Positions 57,012 through 64,000 of a stretch of DNA of 64,000 nucleotides are shown one piece after another; position 1 is the stretch's first letter; each line of letters opens with the position of its first letter. The DNA comes from Pleurodeles waltl (Eukaryota; Chordata; Amphibia; Caudata; Salamandridae), in contig NC_090448.1 in the NCBI RefSeq assembly GCF_031143425.1, positions 535,822,313 through 535,886,312 on the forward strand, written 5' to 3'. The translations under genes were made by a program, and so were the position numbers. The notes beneath the pieces are model-generated. The model saw nothing but the letters and a program-made list of their open reading frames with translations, was not told the DNA's origin and searched no databases.

Positions 57012-58350
57012 TGTGTTATGTGTCTTTTTTGGTGTTGTGCAATATGGGCATGTATGTTATATGACTTGTCCCTTGATATGGCTATTGTCTACATGTGGTG
57101 TGTGTTCTTAAGTGGTCTCAGTGCAGACCTGGAGTGTGTTGAGTTGTGGTGGTTTGCTTTGCATTTGAGTGCACATGTGTTCATTTAGGTGTGGGTCCCT
57201 TGAATCTGGTTAGCGAAGGGGTATGTCCCATGGAGTGTGAGTTGTGTGTGCTTTGTTGCCTGGCCCTTCCCCATTGTATGACTTTGCATGACAATAGGTA
57301 TTGGTAGTCCTTGTCCCTGATATTCAGTTGTGAGCATCTGCTGTGGGCATGTTGTTTGGTGCCTTGTTCAACAAGATAAGTGTCCCAATGCAGCCTCCTT
57401 CCAAGCATGGTCCTGCTGCCCCCACCGCAGCTGAGAAGGTGTTGCTGTGGTGGTGTGCTTTGTGTCTTTTGTCTGTTTGTCTCTGTGTGCATTGGGCATG
57501 GCATTGTTGGTCCATTGTGCTATGAGTGTGTGTGATGTGTGTGTCGATAGCAGTGTTGTTTAATTGCGGTGTTGTGTGTGTGCCATTGCAGATGGCTGTA
57601 TATGTGTGTTGTATGTGTGGCCAGTCCCTGGCCAGCGTGAGTTGTGAGTTTGTGGAATGAATTTGTAGATGTGCAGTTGCTGTGTAGTCGTTCCTGTCTG
57701 TGTATGTTGTGTGGCCTGCAGTGTCCCTGAGCCTGTGTTGTGTGCCTGTGTGTATATGTGTGGTAATGTCGTGCAGTGTGTGTGTGTGTGCTGTGTGAAG
57801 TGTACGTGTTGTGAATGTGTGGGTGTCTGTGTTGCAGTATGTGAGTGTGTATGTTTGGAATGATAAGTGTAGCTGCAGGCCTGGGTGTTCCCCCCATAAA
57901 GTGTTTGGTACCAGTACAAATGTGTTATACATGCTGATGATACAGGTAGATGTGTGTACTTACAGTTGGTGTTGTCCATGTCGGAGTTGTATCCTTTGTC
58001 TTTCGGCGAGCAGGATCAGTGGCATGACGTATAAGAATGACTCCATGGCACCTCCGGACGTGTATTGCTGTGTGCAGGTGAGTGTCTCCCTTTAAACTGC
58101 TTGTTTCGGCCTGCGGATCTGTGGTGGTTTGAACACAGCGCTCACATTGACAGTGTGCTACCTCGTAATAGATCCGGCAGAAACATGATCTCCGAGAGAC
58201 TGTTTGTGCCTCCAGAAGACCTGCAGTCTGTGCTGCCTGCCAGCGGACCACTGGCGGCCTTCTATTTCCTCAACAGCCAAACTCATAATACGGCAGTCCA
58301 CTCAACCAGGCTGTTGGCAGTCGGACCACGAAACTCTTAATCAGCTCCAG
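57012..58350. other. 3' terminal region of the old Harbinger element
   Basis: 57.0-57.9 kb is GT-rich with long TGTG runs; 57955-58075 aligns with the subterminal part of the younger element (41190-41300). The last 100 bp has GGCGG/CCACTGG words and resembles a decayed terminus. Confidence 0.55.
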
Positions 58351-59360
58351 AGTATCCTATCGGCCCAACTCTAAACAAGGGCCTTCGCTTCTTCCAGGCA
58401 TAACACATGTTCCATCAATAATTTCTTCTGCAGCAGACACAGAAATTACATTTAATCGGAGAAGTATCTATCCTTTCTCCTTTCTTTTAACTAGAATTAG
58501 TGAGACTAAAGCTGGTGGTCATTTACCTAAATGGGCATACCATTGCTCAAAACAATTGAACTGTACATAAGTATGTGATTTCATGTTAAATCTATAAGGT
58601 ATGAATTGCACCATGAATTTGCAAGAACATAAATTAATATGTTAACTGGTGTTGCAGGGCTTGCAAAAAGTGCCTTAAGTTACTTAATACATTAGCGTAT
58701 GAAGAGATCACTGTGTCTCACATCTTTGAGATATTTTTACATCTGAATAATCTGCTAATCTAGAAAGGTGAACGGAGTAGGACAATTGCCCAATGCCCGT
58801 CCATGCCCCCGCATCAAGAATCTTCCTTTTCCCAACTGGTGTGCTTTATATCTCCACTCCCCCATTCCTCCCTCCAGAGGAGCACCATGTATAGATTCAA
58901 ATGTATTGCACCCACTCCCTGGCCTGCTAATCCTCCATACCAGCACTTTACCATGACTCCTGCAGGTTGGTACGTTTGTCAAGGCTGTTATAAGTTGTTG
59001 ATAACACAAGGTAATATTCTGCATGTGGAATAATACTTACTTGCTAAACCATCTGTGCATGATTATGTGACCTAATGGTTTCTCTCACTTTAGGACTTAC
59101 CTGATCCTAACCCTCTCCGTATGTCTTTACCTGGAATGTTGTCCTGATAGTGACATGATGGAAATGGCAAAGATTTGTTTATTTGTAATGTATCTGTAAG
59201 CAAAAGCATAAAACGTAATAAAAATGTGTTTGCAAAAAATAAATAACAGATTAGGACAATTAGCCTGTGCAACCGCTGAGTGTATAACAGTTATTCAAAA
59301 AAACACAAAGTAAAATCTACAAAGTGGAATATTTGGTGGCAAGATATTTCTGTTCAGGGT
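58351..59360. other. No recognisable feature
   Basis: AT-rich sequence to the right of the old element; no gene, RNA or clear repeat seen. Confidence 0.5.
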
Positions 59361-60060
59361 CACAACACCTTAGGCTGGGTGTACAAGTATCTGGTCGCAA
59401 AAGGCAATTGCAACCAGTATATTTGCAACCTGTTAAGATTTTTAAGAACTGCCCTATATTCTAATAGATTAGTTCTTAAAAATCTAAATCATAGTGAGTC
59501 AGTATCCAACCAACCTCATGAATATTAATTCAGTTGGTCGCAGGTTGCAACTCACTATGACTGAAGGAAATCACATGGATGGTGGCCTGTTGGGGTTTAC
59601 AGATCCCCATGTCTATGACTGCTTTTTAATAAAGTAAACTGTTTTTTTAAGCAGCCAGTTTTCCTTAAAAGTAAAAGGACTGAGTTTAAAAAGAAAAGAG
59701 TACCTTCTTTTGACTCTTTAAGAGTTGGCTGTGCGTACTCTTCAACAACCTTTTTATTTCAGTTTACATTCACAACGCAACACCAACCATTTTGTAAATG
59801 CATTGAAATCTTTGTTGAGGCGTGGGTAAAATATCAATGCTTAGTGAACAGATTTCTGTCAGAAAACATTGATACCTAAAATAGCAATTCGATATTTGGA
59901 AGGGACGTCTACAACACACCCCTTCCAGATACCAAAAGAATATCTATTTGGAATCCCATTTTAGTATCTGGAAAAACGTTTCTGACTCCTAAAATGGGAT
60001 TTGCACAAAAAAAGAACATTTTATCTATGGTGAACTACGAACTGTAATGTTTGCAACTGT
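59361..60060. repeat. Hairpin-containing repeat, possible MITE
   Basis: Inverted words include TTTTTAAGAACTGCCC against AGTTCTTAAAAA (59438-59480), and GATATTTGGAAGGG against CCCCTTCCAGATACC (59890-59935). GGTCGCAAAAGG near 59393 pairs with GTTGGTCGCAGG near 59533. Termini were not found. Confidence 0.4.
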
Positions 60061-62309
60061 TACAATGCTTTGTACATCTACCCTGAATCTTTATTTTCAG
60101 ACTACGTGAATCTGGTTTATTTTACATGTGTTTGAGAAGCTCACAAGGCCACTCTGGTTGCAGAGTTAATAATATTAAGTTTATGCAGGTTTTGCAAGAT
60201 GCGAGGACACGTATTGAACTTATAGTCTGAAGAACTTGTGTTCAACATTCCTGGGTGGCCATCCCCGGAGTTCAAAGCCTTAGGCTAAAACTTAATCCCC
60301 CCATAAATGGAGAGCTTAGCACCCTATTTTTTATTATGATATTTTTGGGTGTGGGGTGGGTCGTAGATCCTGTGTCCGGGTTTGCAGACCTTCTTTGTGT
60401 GTATTTGTTTTAAAACAATGTATTAAACCAAAAACAAGACGTAAGGGGTTACATTTTTAAGTAAAGCAAAATCACACTTATGTGCCCTGCTTACAACAAG
60501 AAAAGCTCCCCTGTGTAATGTCAAAGAAACATGCAATTGGTGAGTCAGTAAGCTGTTTTTCTTATGTTAATGTTGTGTCTTATGGTAATAATGTGTTACT
60601 GGGCAACATATTTTTACTGTCATGGCATAAATATGTGCATGTTTGTTTATTCAGTGATACATATTCATCGATTTCAAATGTTTTGTCTTGACAATCTGAT
60701 CTTTTGGGGTTGGAAGGGCCGCCAAATTCACCGATGCTTTTGGTAGGCATCCAGCTATCTTCTCCTTTGCATGTGTACTACTACCTATTTCTTAGCACTT
60801 CAATCATATGAAGGGTATTTCACACTGTAGTGGCATAGCTTTGGGTCCTCTTCTATATGTGGCTTTAGCTGCTTCTTCGTGCACATGTAAATTGGACTCA
60901 AACAGTTTGTTATGTATTGTTAACATGTCAAGATCCTCATTTGAAAACATTTCTTTCCTCATTCTCTGACTCCTTCAATGTTCAGGGCTTCCCTGGATAT
61001 ATAGAGCTTGTACTGCACCTTTCTGGTCACTGATTTAACTATCAGCACTTATGGAGTAAAGAAAATGGCAATGATCATGCATTTGATTGCATGAGTGCTT
61101 GAGATGAGATGATTGGTTATTTAGGATTGGCATCAAAATCATTATTTGCAATTCGCAGTTTTTAGCAATGAGAACTTTTTTAATCCCACACCAGCCGAGG
61201 ACTAGCTTTGTACATTTGATTTTAGAAAGTTCCATTATGTGCCTTGCAGAAATATACTAATTGAATGTAATGTCATTTGAATCTTTATTTCTTTTTTGTA
61301 CACATTGTTTTAAGTTTTCAAACTACGTCTCACAAACACGGCGAATCTGCAGTTTAGAGAATACATGCAATCTAAATTGATTTTCCACCTCTAAAATTTT
61401 TTTTTTTCTTCAAAGATTATGCCAGGTGAGGAACCAGCTGGTAGGAACCGACATAGGTTGTAGGTTGGATTTCCTATGTTTTATGGAGAACAAACAGAAC
61501 AGATAATATTTATTTCACATAGAGATAGTGGGATTCCCGAACATCAGCTTACAAAACATTATGGTTGCTTTCCTTTGGCTCTCCTAAACCCCTATCAGCC
61601 AGGCGAAGTAGAAAACGCCGATTCCTCAACATTTAAAATTGGTAATATTGATATAAACTTCAAAGGAAGCAATCCCTTTTCGGAGGCAGCACATTAAAGC
61701 CTTTCATACAAATTATATTTCTCAAATAATGGCTTCAAGAGCCCTTTTTGTGCACCTATGAAGTGATTTTATGCACGCACTAATTGAAATGAAATAAAGC
61801 CCCCGAAGAATGTGCTGCCCCAGTAATCCGCCAACAGGCTGCAACACGACCCTTTTGTCAGCTGGGTTTCCTGCGTGGATAGCAGGTATGCGATTGAGCA
61901 AGAAGGTCGAAAAGCGGAAGGGGCTATTTGATTAACTAAAATATTATTATTATAAACACCCTTCTGTTTGTTAGCAACGTGGTTTTCCAAATAAGCATTA
62001 CGGCGCGGAAGGTCACTAGAATGTTCCAGAAGGAACGCTGATATAAATATACACTTTCTCGATTTACGTTCCATTAAAAGAAGTATGCGGCATTATTTTC
62101 TTAGCATTATCTTTTATACATTGGCATATTATTTTTTTTAATGAAAATTGCGCTGAAATTTTCCGAATATTAAGCACATATCTTGAAGAAGGGTAAACTG
62201 GCTCGTCGTGTACAACTTGTTTTACAAATTTTTCTCAAAAAATTGCCTCTGAAATAACAATAACTTGTTTAACATAATGTTTCATGTGGGGCGTTTGCTG
62301 CTACAGTGC
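60061..62309. other. No recognisable gene; possible low-copy sequence
   Basis: AT-rich. A 73-codon open frame (61476-61697) matches no family I know. There is nothing repeat-like by eye, in contrast to the rest of the window. Confidence 0.4.
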
Positions 62310-62466
62310 TCTGAAAATAGCAGATATTACGCTCTTTTCCAGTTTAACAGTAAGCAATGTACCAATCTCGGAAAGAGGGAAATGTGAATCGACATTGCCA
62401 GGATTAGAACTCAAGACCTGCAAGCATTGTTCAAATGTTTATTTTACTTTTACACCAGTGGAAACC
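62310..62466 (-). repeat. Possible tRNA-derived SINE
   Basis: On the minus strand GAGTTCTAATCCTGGC (about 62410-62395) resembles a tRNA B box, and CACTGGTGTAAAAGTAAA about 40 bp upstream could be a decayed A box. A tail with TTTCCGAGATTGGTACATTG follows. The match is weak. Confidence 0.3.
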
Positions 62467-63877
62467 TAATTAATCCATGTTGATTTTTACGGATGTATTG
62501 GTCAGTTCTTTACATGCTATGGAGCAAGTTTCTATATAACCATTTCTCTGTCATTAATTGCGCCTCTTCTTCCAGACCTATGTTTTCTGAATTTCAATAT
62601 AAAATATATAAAGGTTAAATTATTGTGAATTTTAACGTGTGTGGTGGATCACAACTTCATAAGCACACCATATGTATCTTTGCGAGCCAGCGTTATGGAA
62701 AGTCATAAGAACACATATAAAGTCAGCTTTCCTACTTACACTTGCTTCTTTCTCTGTTTCTAAAACTCTGTCATTAATAAAGGAACTGCTAAATAAATGT
62801 AACCAGTAATTACTAAATAAATAAAAAATAACTCTTGTTCACAGGGTAGTTGTGTGCTCCAGAAAATGTATGGAACTCAGCAACAAAATATCATTAGAAA
62901 ATAAACAGTAGTCCCATTTTTTTCTGTTTAAATTGCGGTACCACAGAATAAACATTGACATAAGTAGAGGTGATGTATATAAACACAAATACGTAAATAA
63001 TAACAAGCATCGTCGAGATTAACATAAAACAAGATCAACTAAAGAGACAAAATACATAGGTGAAGAGTTGTTCTAAGGTAAGTTTACATAACATTCAAAA
63101 ATCTCCTGAGACCTATTAACAGTTTCAGAACTGTTTGACTGTAGTTCAATTCAATGTGAGAGATGAAATCCAAAGCATTAACATTCTGTTGGATCCTGGT
63201 GCAAACTTTCATTAGTGAGTGGATAATTCTCAACCTAGACTCTGATGGCATTCAAAACAACAAAAGGCAAAACGGAGACAATACAAGTATGGTCATTTAC
63301 GTCATTTACATTCTGGTCTAGATCTTAACCCCACAGGACTAAGTTAGCAGGTCTAATACTATCTTTGCGGAATTGGCATTTATAGGCTGCCTACGCCTAA
63401 CCTATAGCTATACAGTGAGATGCTTGTCCAGAGCATATGTGAAATATTTTCATCTGTAAAAGAGAATTTCAGGTTCGATATATGATGTTCATCACTCTGG
63501 CTACATCCTACATGTAGCCACATTTTAATACGACATCAGTTGCAATTAAAGTTGAATCATTCAAGTTTGTGCTACAGCACAATGCACCATATTAGCCAAA
63601 TATTTAACTCTCTGAAGGCTCACTGCTAACCTCTATTTTCCAGAACCCTGCTCTTCCCAGTAGGAGAGTGGGTTTTTTCACTTACGACCCCCTCCCCCAC
63701 TATGAGGAAGTAAATATCCAATATTCATTTGGAAGTCCTGTTACGCTCCTTAGCTTGCACCACAGTTGTCAAAGGCACAGAGAGGGTGTGAGGCAAGGAA
63801 AGTAAAACTCCATGCAACAAGAATTACCAGTAAGTAATATGAGCAAATCTACTTTACCGTTCTAACTCTCATTACAG

Positions 63878-63878
<1 letters not shown>
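62467..63878. other. No recognisable feature
   Basis: AT-rich sequence with no gene, RNA or clear repeat seen. Confidence 0.5.

Positions 63879-63922
<44 letters not shown>
63879..63922. repeat. (TA)22 microsatellite
   Basis: 44 bp of uninterrupted TA. Confidence 0.98.
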
Positions 63923-63925
<3 letters not shown>

Positions 63926-64000
63926 TTTTTGAGTGTTAGATCTTCAAATAGCATGCTTTGGCAGTCAACCAGTGTTATGCATCACTCCTGAAACACTGAC

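Larger units (their letters stand above)
10627..58350 (+). mobile_element. Old PIF/Harbinger element, heavily interrupted
   Basis: Gene order and orientation equal those of the younger element nested in it: promoter, Myb/SANT gene 1 (+), HARBI1 transposase (-), Myb/SANT gene 2 (+), 3' terminal region. Every gene is broken. The 3' end is placed at about 58350, because 57955-58075 (a 'gttgtccatgtcggagttgt' type phrase) aligns with the subterminal region at 41200-41300 of the younger element and is followed by GGCGG/CCACTGG-rich sequence. The left terminus is not resolved; by comparison it should lie within about 400 bp upstream of the TATA box. Subtracting insertions leaves roughly 12 kb. Confidence 0.75.

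Noticed and set aside
57660..57900. Cys/Val-rich small protein on the plus strand
   Set aside because: Product of TGTG-rich DNA in the decayed 3' region of the old element.
61476..61697. 73-codon open frame as a host exon
   Set aside because: No splice pattern, domain or neighbouring exon to support it; kept only as part of an unassigned region.

Overview
This is a non-coding-rich eukaryotic window with no bacterial features. It is packed with nested DNA transposons, long TG...CA repeats and minisatellites, and the coding signals are interrupted by spliceosomal introns. I infer a giant-genome vertebrate, most likely a salamander or newt, from the repeat style and density. I recognise no host gene, and every supported coding region belongs to a transposon.

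Layout. 1-1.9 kb: degenerate minisatellite and a dispersed repeat. 2.0-4.2 kb: dead hAT (BED-finger) transposase. 4.2-6.9 kb: nothing recognised. 6.9-10.2 kb: remains of a multi-exon transposon gene on the minus strand. About 10.6-58.35 kb: one old PIF/Harbinger element blown apart by later insertions. Its three genes can still be followed: gene 1 (Myb/SANT-like, +) at 13.99-16.5 kb, the HARBI1 transposase (-) at 18.4-19.4 kb, and gene 2 (a second Myb/SANT-like protein, +) whose exons lie at 21.2, 49.1 and 51.3-54.0 kb.

Insertions in the old element are: a TG...CA repeat (10.77-13.88 kb) that itself carries a 630-bp element made of 13 consecutive hairpins; a palindromic MITE (17.1-17.4 kb); a Harbinger-type MITE with a 3-bp target duplication (19.85-20.87 kb); a younger Harbinger element with the same gene plan (21.81-48.05 kb); a hAT-type MITE with a perfect 8-bp target duplication (52.29-53.61 kb); and a second TG...CA repeat (54.36-57.01 kb). 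The younger element sits in intron 1 of the old gene 2.

The younger element has been amplified in place. A 5.68-kb unit (A: promoter, gene 1, HARBI1 and most of gene 2) occurs three times in a row. It is followed by three copies of a 3.22-kb unit (B: end of gene 2, two minisatellites, the 3' terminal inverted repeat and about 793 bp of the surrounding old element). An unamplified element would be about 8.4 kb. Gene 1 is intact only in A1, and full-length gene 2 (690 aa) exists only across the A3/B1 boundary. All three transposase copies share one homopolymer frameshift, so no copy in this window encodes an uninterrupted transposase. By the known Harbinger model, the Myb-like protein binds the transposon ends and carries the transposase to the nucleus; here there are two such proteins, and gene 2 is divergently arranged with the transposase over a CpG-rich shared promoter. 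58.35-64 kb is AT-rich, mostly unrecognised sequence with a hairpin-containing repeat, a possible tRNA-derived SINE and a (TA)22 microsatellite.
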